Positions 10,493 to 21,182 of a stretch of DNA of 64,000 bases are shown here, piece after piece (position 1 is the stretch's first letter; each line of letters opens with the position of its first letter). The notes below the pieces were generated by a model, which was not told the origin of the DNA, did not search any database, and saw only the letters and a program-made list of their open reading frames with translations. Position numbers and translations under genes: made by a program. The stretch is taken from NCBI RefSeq assembly GCF_040954645.1, contig NC_092813.1:22141235-22205234 (forward strand). The letters are read 5' to 3'. The DNA comes from Diabrotica undecimpunctata (lineage: Eukaryota; Arthropoda; Insecta; Coleoptera; Chrysomelidae).

Positions 10493-11512
10493 AGCAAGTA
10501 AAAGTATAAAGTATATACATTTGTTTACAACTATATTGGTTTTATTTATAACAAATATGTCAAAATAATGGGTTTAAAAATCGAGAGTAACAACTATAAA
10601 TATTTTGAAATCGAAAAGAAAATTTTAAATTACGGAAAATCTATTACTCCTAGTTATAGGACATCCATATACCATTCGAAAGTGAAAAATTTTGTTAATA
10701 TAATAATTCATTTATACAGGGTGTTCTATTTAAAATAAACCTTATGTTACACATTGAATAATCCAATAATAAAACTGCACATTTTGAACGCACTGTAAAT
10801 AATGTTTAATAATTAATCATGAAATACATTCAATCAATATCTAACTATTTAGAGGTATAACCAATTTTATTAAAATTTCTTCAATAAGTTAGGAATGAGT
10901 CTTCGTTTAAAGCTTTACATTTTAAGAATATTCCACATAACTCAGAACACTCTATATATAGGTATAGGGAAGTCTTATGAAACTTTACCTTTTCTTTGCC
11001 TATAATTAGAAAATGTAATAAAATATAGGGTCTCCCATAAGAAAAAATTTAACTTTGATACGCCGCTCTTTATTGGAATGTCCTGTATATTTTAAAATGT
11101 AATCGCTGTAATCTTCCGTCTCGTGAGTAGTGACTCACCCTGTATATGTTGCCCACCTATTTAACCGTGGTTAGATAGGTTAGTTGTTTGTTAAAATAAA
11201 GCCGCTCTGATGAATCCCTGACCGTGAAAAGAGTTCTCCTTGTATAATCCTGTATGAATGAATACTAATATTCATAATATGTAATTTCGTGGCTAAAGGT
11301 TCCAAGCCAAAGCCAATAAGCAAAAAAAAACTTAATTTTGTTTAAATTTCTTATAAACAAATTAATCAAAAATTTGTAGTTAAATTTTTAATGTTTAATT
11401 GTTATAACTTTTTTATTATTAAAGCTAAAGTTATTTTTAAAATTTTTTCCAATGCTCAAACAATTAACTTTAAAATAAGGGAGTTTTGAAAGTTAATCAT
11501 ATGTATGAAAGC
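10493..11512. other. non-coding stretch with a second partial DUF4817-type transposon end
   Basis: No gene. The part at about 10640-10930 is a diverged direct repeat of about 1955-2120 plus 10303-10380 (shared ataggacatc, taccattc, aaagtg, aataatcc, aatgagtctt), so it is another copy of the same terminal region. Further on, text such as caccctgtatat near 11137 is typical of the ends of these elements. The remainder is AT-rich with nothing recognised. Confidence 0.5.
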
Positions 11513-11534
11513 TGAGCTGAGAAAGTCGGTCAGA

Positions 11535-11607
11535 TAGCCAATCGGGCTAGGCGGCCGATTCTCATTCGCTTTACTGTCGAATGGTTCAGTGGATGTGGGT
11601 TCGAGCC
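11535..11607 (+). promoter_or_regulatory. internal pol III promoter-like boxes A and B
   Basis: Box A-like tagccaatcggg and box B ggttcgagcc, about 50 bp apart, the spacing used in tRNA genes and SINEs. A pairing between gctgagct (11511-11518) and agctcggt resembles an acceptor stem. Confidence 0.45.
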
Positions 11608-11678
11608 CCAGCTCGGTGTACAGAAAAATAAAAAAGGCTAACGCAGCAGTTTAAAATTCTAGATCAATTTGCGGCTTA

Positions 11679-11727
11679 GGCTATGGCTCCACGAGCGACA
11701 GATTGTCGGTAGCAGTAGCAGTAAAAT
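11679..11727. repeat. Harbinger left TIR
   Basis: Matches the reverse complement of 13234-13282 at 48 of 49 positions; the mismatch is G against C after attgtcg. Confidence 0.9.
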
Positions 11728-12712
11728 GTAGCTTGATAAATGAAAACAACAGCAGTGATACTGAGTAGCTCCACTCGCTGTAGATTGTCGCTTCGTTTTG
11801 AGACCGAGACGCGTCGTCAAGGTCGTGTCGCGTTCGAATAGGCTCGGACCTATTTTTTAGCAGTAATTTGCAGCGCGTTTGAGGCTCCACTAGCAGTAAT
11901 TTGTCGCTTGTAGCGGTAATTGTCATTTAATCAGATATTTTTGTTCTTGTTTTGTTTATTTCTCGGTGTTTGTTAAGTTGTTTCTTTGTTTTTATAAATT
12001 ACTTTACAGTTTTTTCATACAATTTTTTGTCTCAAATCATAACAAAAAATTATAAGTTCTAAGAAAGAAATAAATCCAATATTTTCTTTATCGGTATTCT
12101 AGATAACAAAAATCAATGGATGGTTTTTTCCCCAATTAAGCGTATCAAACTGTATTTTATAATAGAGATATATTTAAACATTATTAAACAAGAAAAAGTT
12201 GAATAGAGAGAATAAACAGTTTTTATTGATTTCCCGAAAATCTATTTTTTGGATTTCCTTCTTTGAACTGGTGATTCATTTCTATATAAGTGGTTGTCTA
12301 ATCATATATAAATAAAATTTGAATAATTATTGTGTATAGTGTTAAATTTTATTATCCTTCAGTACTAATGTTTCGTTTTCGATAGCTTGGCGTGATTCAT
12401 AAATAAAGGAATGCAACAAAGCAGATTGTATGTCGCATCAGAATTTTTTTAATTATTGTAACATAAAAAAGCAAGTTAGATATTGGAAAAGGAAGATTCA
12501 TTATATCAACCCAATATGATAAATTAATATAATTGTCATATGGGAGCCGTCGATCTACTTGATAATTCAGTAGCGAATTACAGAATACGCAGAGGTAAGA
12601 AGTGGTGGCGGCCCCTTTTTATTCTAATGAAAGTTAAATAGTTAAATATTTTATTTTTTTTTATTTTTAGGTAGATACATGTATATAATTATAAAATATG
12701 TAATTTGAAATA

Positions 12713-13017
12713 TTACTTTAAAGTAATTGCTAATTTTTCTTCTGAGCTTAGGCTATCACGCATTGATGTATCCTGTTTTCGTATGACATCTTCTATTTCA
12801 CATAATAAAAAATTAAAAGGAGACACTGACGTCCTGTGATATTCAAAAAACTTGTCAGGATATTCTTTTAATTTGTTGTGTAAAAGAAAAAATTTTCCCT
12901 CTGTCTGTCTAGGCACTAGAACAGGGTGAATCCACCATTTCCTTTTTTTACCCTACGTCGACGGCGCAATGCCAATATTAAAGCAACTTTTTGTTGAAAT
13001 GATAGATTATCCATACT
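12713..13017 (-). pseudogene. Harbinger transposase N-terminus
   Basis: Starts at an ATG at about 13015 (M-D-N-L-S-F-Q-Q-K), then an Arg-rich block, a frameshift near 12925, and the segment at 12713-12916 with F-N-F-L-L.E-I-E-D-V-I-R-K-Q-D-T and L-S-S-E-E-K-L-A-I-T-L. The last two blocks match the conserved region just before the DDE domain of HARBI1-type transposases (usual full length about 350-400 residues). Everything after the LAITL block is missing. Catalytic residues are absent. Confidence 0.75.
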
Positions 13018-13233
13018 GTATTATTGTATTATCGGTCTGAATTTATTTTACTTATTTATTTATTTATTTTATCTGCTATATACACGGACACTATATAAAC
13101 GGACAAGATGCCACTGATTGCGGCTGCGTCATATTAACGCTCATGGAGCCACTACAAGACCAAAACGTGGCGATATGCGTGCTGTAAACTGTCGCTCGTG
13201 GAGCCATGATTTTACTGCTTTACTACCGCCGTA

Positions 13234-13282
13234 ATTTTACTGCTACTGCTAGCGACAATCTGTCGCTCGTGGAGCCATAGCC
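13234..13282. repeat. Harbinger right TIR
   Basis: Partner of 11679-11727, ending gtggagccatagcc next to the TTA duplication. Confidence 0.9.
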
Positions 13283-13420
13283 TTAGACCAGAATATGCTG
13301 GTATCTGATGGGCCTATAGTGGAGCAGTACGACAAGAGATAAGGGCTTGCGGCTTGATGATACTCCTCCATAGATCCCTACCGGAAGGCCGTGGCGCGAA
13401 CAACGATCATTTTAAAAGTA

Positions 13421-14036
13421 ATAAATATCTCTAATAGTTTGGAAGATATAACTATTTAAATTAAATTGTTAATAAGAAATGATTTGACGGGTTTCCAGCC
13501 TGGTACCAGCGAAAAATCTAATCTACGCACCAAAAAACATTAAAAAACGTCAAGGTACCGAGGGGAAGTAAAAGTGCATACACAACTCCCTGCTAGCTCC
13601 TGGAATATAAGTGCTGAATATTCTAACAATATGAATGTTTAAACATAAGAAATTCACTATTTTTAGTTAAACAATGAATAATCACAAACCTACCTTTAGA
13701 AATAAATTCACTTATAATAACACACGAAACAGATTTACTACAAACTGATCAAGGTGGCAGATGAAATTAATTTAGGAAGAGTTCACAAATATTTTCATGT
13801 TCATCTTATAAAAATTCAATTGTCATATAACTCTCAAAGTTAAACTTGATAATTAAGAGTTCTTCAATTGGTTTTTAATAATTTTGTATATATTAAATAG
13901 TATTTAATAGTTAAATTCCAATTATTCATTAGTATTCGAGTTGAATTGACAAAAGATACAGTTAAATTTGTGTATCGAACAAGGTTAATTAAGGTATTTA
14001 TAAAAACCTTTTGATGATCGGCGTTTTTTAAGAAAA
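13421..14036. other. non-coding stretch
   Basis: No ORF or RNA recognised. It may include the 5' untranslated region of the following I-type LINE; the block at 13490-13620 (cagcctggtaccagcg) is less AT-rich than its surroundings. Confidence 0.3.
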
Positions 14037-15190
14037 ATGCATAAAAGTCTTAAAAGTGATTCACCAGATAGGGTAAAAATAACATAGATCACAACAGTAC
14101 AGGAATTATCGTTACAGACGAGGAAGCTATTAACAAAAGACCACGTTTAATTAATTAGGTAGACACAGGGGTAAGTACAAATATTATTTCTTTCACAAGG
14201 CCGATCAATTTTTATTCATCATCTGATGCTGGTCCATATTACACCTTCGTACAGAAGACTGTGGGTAATATTGGTAAACTTCGTAGAATTGGAACCGCAA
14301 GATTGATATTAAATGCTGTCCCAAAAATTTAAAAAAATTTGGATTGTTAATATGGATGTTGTAGGTTTCAAAAAATTAAAACTGATTTTTGGAACTAATA
14401 AAATCAGAAAAATTAAAAGAAAAAGGATACGACATATATGTACCCACATTCTTTACACAAAAAAGAACTTTTTAAACAAAGTCGTTGATTTATCAGAATT
14501 GGAATTAACTAATTGGAATGAATGTTAGAATAAAGAAAAGAAAAATGGGGAAAAAGGAATCCCTACATCGACAGTTATTGTTACATTTAAAAGACAAATG
14601 ATCCGTTCTTAAGTAATTACAGAAAAACTTATTTATGATGTATAAATATATATTCCACGGGTCGTCCAATGTAATAAATTTCTGAGATATGGTCATATAA
14701 GCAACCAATGTAAATGAAAAATCAGGTGCCCATATTAAGGAGGGGAACATGAAGCCAATAACTGTCAACAAAGAAAGGAACCAAATGTGTCTTAGGCGGC
14801 GGAAATCACATATCAAATGAAAAAAAACTGCAGTGAATTTGCAAAGCAAAAATCTGTTATCAAAATGATGGTGACTAACAGCTACGCAACCGTAGAAAAA
14901 AAGAAACGAGGTAGCCATACTACACAACAATCATAAATAAAAAACGGCATATTGAAAATAATAGCAACAGATCAGGATACTCACAAGAACATAAAAACAT
15001 TGTTTAAATTCCAAGGTCATCAAATGCAGTGGTATTTGGATAATTTAAAAACATAACAACATATAGATGTTGTCTGAAGGGACACAAAATATAAATCAAG
15101 AAATGATGCATTTTATGTTACACATGAATAAAAATATTTTATAAAAATACTTTCAATTCTCACCAGAACAAAATTTGTTAGAATCACTTA
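14037..15190 (+). pseudogene. I-type LINE ORF1 (Gag-like, zinc knuckles)
   Basis: A nucleic-acid-binding ORF1 remnant. The ATG at 14037 is a plausible start. A segment at 14190-14310 reads F-Y-S-S-S-D-A-G-P-Y-Y-T-F-V, a motif I associate with the N-terminal half of insect I-type ORF1. After several frameshifts, a zinc-knuckle pattern C-N-K-F...G-H-I-S-N-Q-C is readable at about 14670-14720, with a further damaged Cys/His region to 14830. Too broken to give a protein. Confidence 0.6.
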
Positions 15191-15721
15191 AAATAGATGT
15201 AAACCAAAATCTTATATCGTAGTTCTACAGAATAGAACTAAATCTGTAATTCATAATAAGTAAAGCATAGAAAAATTTCTGTTGGACAACAATATTTCTT
15301 TAAGTATTTTATGCGAAACTTGGTTAAAAAAGGAAAATAATTTTTCAATTAGTAATTTTAATATTTTTAGACAAGGTAGAGATGATGGATTTGCTGGCGC
15401 CGCCATAATATTAACCAAATCATTTGCCTTTAGCAAAATCAAACCTTTTTTTAGGAAAAATCAATTAATGTGTGTGTGTGTGTGTCTATTAAAGTAATAT
15501 TAGACAAAAATACTCGAATTAATGTATATTCTATATACGCTAAACCAAATTTGAAAATAGGTGCGAGGGAATGGACTAAATTTTTTAAATTCTAGAAAAA
15601 CCTTTTATTGTGGCAGGTGATTTCATTTGTCATCATATTGTGTGGGGTTGCGGAAGAAATGATGCTGCTGGTAATCATATTGTTGCGATAGATAATGACG
15701 TGTCATATGACTTAAAACTGT
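15191..15721 (+). pseudogene. I-type LINE ORF2 endonuclease, N-terminal part
   Basis: APE-like endonuclease that would nick target DNA. Readable: L-S-I-L-C-E-T-W-L-K at about 15300 (E-T-W is the catalytic Glu motif), R-Q-G-R-D-D-G-F-A-G-A-A-I-I-L, then, after a frameshift near 15455-15500, V-Y-S-I-Y-A-K-P-N and a damaged A-G-D-F motif near 15612. It stops where LTR-like sequence starts. Confidence 0.65.
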
Positions 15722-16142
15722 AAATATATTATGACTAATTCTTTTCTGTTCTAGTTATTTCGGCGCTCAGTTTAAAGATCTGTTTACCTGAATTCTGATG
15801 AGTAACCCACGACTTGAAACTTCCAGAAGCAGGCCGAATAAAACTAGTATGAGCGACCTTCTGGGCTCTTCGATGGGGGATCGCGGCGATTCCAGAACTA
15901 ACACCATTTTATATTTAAAGAGGAATTTTGTTGTAAACAAGACAGTTAGTTTTTGAACATCGCGTCGAGTTTTTAAAATGTAACGCACGTAGATAAATTA
16001 TATAATTATTAACTGTAAGATAAATTAGTTATATTGTCCAAATAAAGACTTAAAATAAACTTATAAGTGTTATAAGTGTAGAACCTTTAATAATAAATAA
16101 AAACAATAAATTAGATTAATAAAAACAGTTCAATAAACTCGA
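15722..16142 (+). mobile_element. LTR-like insertion (probable solo LTR)
   Basis: About 420 bp that interrupts the endonuclease frame: LINE coding is readable before 15720 and after 16147. It contains ttatttcggcgctcag near 15755, an aataaag signal near 16041 and ends aataaactcgaggca. A TG start (tgtaaat at 15720 or tgttctag at 15748) and CA end fit an LTR, but I found no clear target duplication, so the ends and identity are uncertain. Confidence 0.35.
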
Positions 16143-16146
16143 GGCA

Positions 16147-17410
16147 GTGAAAAATACCAATTTAGTCATTATTAATACAGGAGAAGAAACTCTGATTCCT
16201 ACTCCATACCAAATTTATAAATCAGCAGTAGATTTGACACTTTGCTTTAATGGGATTACTCCTCTTTGTAATTGGAGAGTTGAGAAAGTATCTTTAGGGT
16301 CTAACCATTTACCTATTATAATTGATATATTTAATTACATAAATATATATGAAAATTTAATAAACACACAAAAATACAAGTGCAAAAAAGCAGATTGGTT
16401 GTTGTTTTCTGATAAACAAGAATTAAATACAATAAAAAATGATAACATTTCTTATGATCAATTTATTACAAATATTATAATGTAACTGATGCCGCTATCC
16501 CAATTAAGAAAACAATAACCAACTCAAAATTTAGTAAACCTTGATGGAACCAAAAAGGTACAAATATGATTATTTTAAGAAACGAAGCTTTTTACGATTA
16601 AAAAGAAATACAAACATAACATTTTTTTATAGAATTGAGTAAAATAGAACCGACAAACAAAATTATAAAACAAGGTAAAAAAATTTCGTTTCAAGATTTT
16701 TGTAGTAAAAAACTTGATATATTGCAATATTTTGAACTAAATTCAATAACAAATATAATTATCGTTAGAACAATTTTCCTTAAGGACTATTCTAAATTTC
16801 TTTAACTGATTGGGAATCAACTACTTGTGTCAGATATTAATAATCTAGTACTGAACAGTTCTCCGTTATATACTGATGTCTCTAAAAATATGATCAAATT
16901 TTTTGTGAAGTTTGGATCAAAATATTAAAAATAAATAAAGTAACAAAAAGGGTAAATAAGTATTTCATAATATACTCAGCAGAATTGACAGCAATTTTGG
17001 AGGCATTATTATATATAGAAAATAAATGCTATCAAGAAAATTTGATTATTTTTTCAGATAGCAGAAGCGCACTGGAAAAATTAAAAAAACTTCATAATAC
17101 AACTAAAATAAATTATAATGAAATTAATATTGCAAAGAAAATTATGAAATTAAAGAACAGTGGTATACATACAAAACTAGCATGGACTAAACCGCGCTGC
17201 GGCTTAAAACATAATGAAATAGTCGACAATTTAGCAAAAGAGGCCCTAAATGTAAATTACATTAGTAATAATAAATGTACACCTTTAGATTTAAATATAT
17301 TTTTAAAAAATCAAGTGAAGGAGGAATGGAAAATTTGGTATACTGAAAGTCAAAAAGAAGTATTTTATAAAAACATACGTACAATACATACATACATCAT
17401 CGGAACATAA
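16147..17410 (+). pseudogene. I-type LINE ORF2: endonuclease C-terminus joined to RNase H
   Basis: 16147-16485 is the end of the endonuclease, with S-A-V-D-L-T-L-C and L-G-S-N-H-L-P-I (the usual S-D-H-x-P, here with N for D). 16486-16860 is the degraded linker. RNase H starts near 16860 with L-Y-T-D-V-S-K-N (first catalytic Asp), then after a break Y-S-A-E-L-T-A-I-L-E-A (Glu), F-S-D-S-R-S-A-L-E (Asp) and H-N-E-I-V-D-N-L-A-K (last Asp). The roughly 1.5 kb RT domain that should lie between is gone. 16985-17410 is one open frame. Confidence 0.7.
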
Positions 17411-18174
17411 AATATGATGTAACATAAAATATTATGTTAAATTGTAAAAACGTAAAGGATAATGTAAAAAAGTTAAATACTTACTAGATAAATTTAAATT
17501 TATACAAAATCCCAACAATATTTCTTAATTACTAATGTCTAAAAATATGGAAGCATATAAAACGTTATACAAACACATTTGTAATATAGGTTTAAAATTG
17601 TAAATGTAAAAAAATATATAAATATATAAAAATATAAAAAAAATAGTAGAAAAACAAAAAATAAAAAAATAATCAAAAAATAACAAAAAATAAAAATAAA
17701 AAAAAACTAAATACAAAAATAAGAACTTGTAAAAATGTCTATTAGTTAAGGGTATTAAAAATGTAAAAGAAAAATTACAAAGTGTACACACACAGGCACA
17801 CACACACATATCTTATAAAAATTTAAGAATTTAAGAAAAAAGCAGTAGTAACTTAATAAGAAATATGTAAGTGTTTTGACTTTATATGAACATGTTTTCC
17901 CAAAGTAAGCAGTCAATAAAATTTTGTAATCGTAAAGTATTAGGAATCATTTTAATAAAAAATGAAAGGATAATTTAAATAATTAAGCGGGCCAATGTAA
18001 CGAACGTCAAAGTTGTCAAATTAACACCTTTTATGTTATAGGTGGGTCGTCCCACATATAAATTTAATTAATTTTATTTGATTTAATTTTAATTTTAGTA
18101 ATTTAACTTTTGTTTAATTCACGTGGAGTTTATGCCTATGGGTTTAACAATAAAACCAGAATAAACGACGTGGC
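17411..18174. other. LINE 3' region and A-rich tract
   Basis: No gene. 17600-17720 is a strongly A-rich strand (aaaaataaaaa runs) and 17790-17808 a short CA tract. The I-type 3' untranslated region probably ends near gcgggccaatgtaacg (about 17988). Confidence 0.45.
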
Positions 18175-19000
18175 ACCTTTTCGACGAAGCTGTTTCTGAT
18201 TTACGACAATGCTCGACCATCATGTATCTGCAAGAACTTCAAAGTCTTCATTGTAAAATTTTCGAGCACCCTCTCTTCAGTCCAGACCTCAAGCCTTTCG
18301 ATTATCATCTGTTTCCGAAACTGAAGGAATTTAGTCTAACTAGTCTAGCTATGAAAACCTGGACAAAGAAGTGAGAGATCAAGTAAAAAAAGCAAATAGA
18401 CTGGCAGGATGCCTTAATAACACTATATGGCGAAACACATACATTACCACTGAGATAAAGTCAAGAATTTATAAATCCAGTGTAAGACCAGTAATGACAT
18501 ACGCCTCAGAAACAAGACCCGACACAGCCACGACGCGAAAGCTACTGGAAACGGCAGAGATGAGAGTACTGAGAAGAATTACAGGAAGTACGCTGAGAGA
18601 TCGAAAGAGGATCGAAGACATTAAAAGAAAATGTAACGTACAGTGTCAAATGAATGGACACAAAATAGAAAAAAGAATGGAATAACCACATAAGCAGAAT
18701 GGAGGAGACCCGTGTCGTCAAAATATCAAGAAATAAGTTACCATTCGGCAGAAGAAGTATCGGACGACCACCCAAAAGATGGAGTGATAACCTTTCATAG
18801 AGATATTATTCCACCAATGAACCAGCAGAATTGCTTATAAAGAGGAAAAATAAGAAGAAGAAAGGAGTTTGGAAATGACGAAGAGTACAAACGTCAAATC
18901 ATAACCTGGCTCAGGTTTTTGGCAGTAGAGGACTACAACACCTGCATTGAAAAACTGATTCCACGATACAATAAAAACCTTTACATTTAACTAGGCACAT
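18175..19000 (+). pseudogene. mariner transposase remnant, interrupted by LINE fragment
   Basis: 18195-18345 carries D-N-A-R-P (second catalytic Asp) and, one frame over, F-S-P-D-L-K-P-F-D-Y-H-L-F-P-K-L-K-E-F, containing the DYH third-Asp motif of mariner DD34D transposases. The C-terminus resumes at about 18857-18995 with W-L-R-F-L-A-V-E-D-Y and L-I-P-R-Y-N-K. The intervening 0.5 kb is a LINE fragment. A frameshift follows DNARP. The N-terminus is not found. Confidence 0.75.
18340..18845 (+). pseudogene. RTE-like LINE C-terminal fragment inside mariner
   Basis: Post-RT domain of the LINE type seen at 2.2 kb: I-W-R-N-T-Y-I, V-R-P-V-M-T-Y-A-S-E-T, R-R-I-T-G and, after a frameshift near 18645, H-I-S-R-M-E-E-T and G-R-P-P-K-R-W. 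The 3' end is a short AAG repeat (aataagaagaagaa, 18849-18862). The mariner words gaaggaattt (left) and aaaggagttt (right) at the two junctions may be a diverged target duplication. Confidence 0.7.
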
Positions 19001-19219
19001 TTTTGTAACTAGAAAACTAAGGCAACTACATTTAAAGATATCCTAAGGTATTGGATCCTAATACTGCGACTTTGTAAATAAAATTTTGTGTTGATATCTT
19101 TTGTCTAATTTTTTTTTATGTCAAAACTTTCTTTACTTTCTGGACGACTTAAGTATATTGTATTTGGTTTTAGCCAATCAGGGATTTAATAAAGCGATTT
19201 GTATTTTATTGTTGATACA
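19001..19219. other. short spacer between mariner remnant and Jockey LINE
   Basis: AT-rich, no gene recognised. Confidence 0.3.
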
Positions 19220-20018
19220 TATACAGTTCATTTCATAGTCTTTCGGCTGCACAGCATATTAGGAAGAAGCAAAAGGTCAATTCAGACAAATAATTCCTGA
19301 GAGCTAACGCCATTTAAAGCAACAAGCAGCGCAAGCAACAACGGGTGAGTATGTTCCTTTTCTTCCCATTCCTAGATTTGTATAGAATCTTCTCGATCAT
19401 TACAATGTCAACATTGTAGAAGTAAAGTTCAACGATTTCAAAAATATACCAGCATTTTAAGGCAAAACTAAAGTAACTCAGTTAAATTACAGAGTGTTCA
19501 CTTGAATATCGTAAAATAAGGACGTATTCCGCCAAGTGCGATAGCAAAAATTGACCATCGATAAAAACAATTAAATCTACTTATTAAAATTCTAGTTAAT
19601 AAAATAGTTAATAAAATAAACAGTAAAGTGACAGTGGCGTACCAAATTCTGTTTTCTACAATGAACAATTCACATACACGGAACACAAATATTTAGTGTC
19701 TATTGTAGTATCAGCAGAAATTGCAGGTAAGCAGCAGGTCCACTATTAACAAACATTCAAGAACATATACCCAACTCCCCAACAATATTCCTCACTAGAA
19801 TACATGAAACATACATACATACTTTGAACATGCACCAAACCACATATACTGGCAACCCACAAATACTGCTATATCAAACATTTCACAAAATTAATTCGCT
19901 CTTCCGCCACAACCACAACAATTTCCACCACAACCCCAACCAATTTATTACAATCCAAGCAACCCATCTACTGTAGGGCAGACCTTAAACACAAAGCTAA
20001 AACTTGTAATTACACATT

Positions 20019-21182
20019 CAGAAAACCCGGATATTGAGTCTAGAGAAGACGACTATCAAGAAACCCAAAATAAAAACTCATGGCAAGTAGTCAAAAAACG
20101 TAAATTTTCAAAACAAAATAACGATTCCAATTCTCCAAGCTCACCACCAACAAAAATACAAAATCGATATAGTGCATTATCAAACGCCGAAAGCTCTGAA
20201 CAGACTGAAATAGAAAAACAACAGAATATACCAAAACCACCTCCAATATTCGTATATGGCATCAAAAACTTTAAAGATATGGTCAATAACTTTGCACAAA
20301 TTGTGGAGAAAGAAACTTACTATACCAGAATTCTGCCAAACGACACTGTCAAGATTACAACATATACAATAAATACATACCGTAAACTGATAAGACATTT
20401 ACGAGAAGAAGAAATTATTCACCATACTTACCAAATAAAGAAAGAACGTGCCTGTAGAGTGGTAATAAGACATATCCATCACTCAATACCCACAAGATAT
20501 AACAAAGGAACTAGAAAAAGCCGGCCATAAGGTTCACGATATAACTAACATTCGACACAGACAAACAAAGGAACCCTTATCTTTGTTTTTCATAGACCTT
20601 GAATCCAACAGTAACAACAGAGACATATTCAACCTAGAATTCTTATGTCACACCAAAATAGCAGTCGAAGCACCAAATAAGAGAAACTCAATAATTCAAT
20701 GTATGCGATGTCAGGCAGAGGGCCATAGTAAAACATATTGCACTAAACCGCATTACTGCGTCAAATGTGGAGGACAACATAGTACAAAAGATTGTAAAAA
20801 AACTAGAAGCACTCCAGCTAAGTGTGCACTATGCAAACAAGATCACGCTGCTAACTATAACGGCTGTGTAGTCTACAGGGAACTAGTAGAAAACAGACAT
20901 ATGCAGAAAAGAGGAAACCAACAGCCTCAAAGACCAACATTCAACATCCCACATGTATGTACTGAAACAAATCAACTAAACACCACTCTACAAAACCATC
21001 AAAGAACGTATGCAAACGTGACAGCACATCAAACCAATCATGATTCAGAACACAAAACTAATATAGAACAACAACTACTAACATTCCTAAACGAGTTCAA
21101 AAACATGTTCTCGCAACTCATGAGTCAAAATGGTATGATATTAAACTTACTAATACAAATCATTAACCAAAGAAATTCTTAA
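20019..21182 (+). pseudogene. Jockey-type ORF1 (Gag-like with PRE_C2HC and zinc knuckles)
   Basis: RNA-binding ORF1. Frame open from about 20019, with E-D-D-Y-Q-E-T and a basic Ser/Pro linker, then P-P-I-F-V-Y-G-I (20243-20266), the usual start of the RRM-like domain. A frameshift near 20495 separates 20279-20530 from 20583-21182. The second part has three Cys/His knuckles: C-M-R-C-Q-A-E-G-H-S...C, C-V-K-C-G-G-Q-H...C and C-A-L-C-K-Q-D-H. The C-terminus is helical and Gln/Asn-rich. Only one frameshift is needed to explain the break. Confidence 0.75.

Larger units (their letters stand above)
11679..13282. mobile_element. PIF/Harbinger DNA transposon, internally deleted
   Basis: 1604 bp, bounded by 49-bp terminal inverted repeats starting ggctatggctccacgagcg, with only one mismatch, and by TTA on both sides (11676-11678 and 13283-13285), the 3-bp TWA-type duplication of Harbinger. 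It retains the start of a HARBI1-like transposase on the minus strand but none of the DDE domain, so it is a non-autonomous derivative. Near both ends there are extra copies of the motif gctccac...gtcgc, typical subterminal transposase-binding repeats. Confidence 0.85.
11513..13420 (+). mobile_element. tRNA-derived SINE-like sequence, split by Harbinger element
   Basis: The head (11513-11675) has a tRNA-like fold with a pol III box A-like tagccaatcggg (11535-11546) and a strong box B ggttcgagcc (11598-11607), followed by an A-rich link. The body continues after the Harbinger insertion at 13286 with agaccagaatatgctgg and runs to about 13420 (gatccctaccggaaggccg). Removing 11679-13282 plus one TTA joins ttgcggc to gaccag without loss. 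SINE identity is inference from box B plus the non-coding body; the family name is unknown to me. Confidence 0.45.
14037..17990 (+). mobile_element. I-type LINE, deleted and interrupted
   Basis: Non-LTR element with a zinc-knuckle ORF1, an APE-like endonuclease and a terminal RNase H domain, the architecture of the I group. The entire reverse transcriptase between endonuclease and RNase H is missing, and an LTR-like block (about 15722-16142) splits the endonuclease. The 3' untranslated region runs through an A-rich tract (17600-17710) to about 17990. All frames are broken. Confidence 0.7.

Noticed and set aside
11513..11640. Functional tRNA gene
   Set aside because: Box B is good, but the arms do not give a proper cloverleaf with anticodon stem, and non-coding SINE-like sequence follows; treated as a tRNA-derived repeat.
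17525..17809. Minus-strand 94-codon ORF rich in Phe and Tyr
   Set aside because: Low-complexity translation of an A-rich strand; no gene features.
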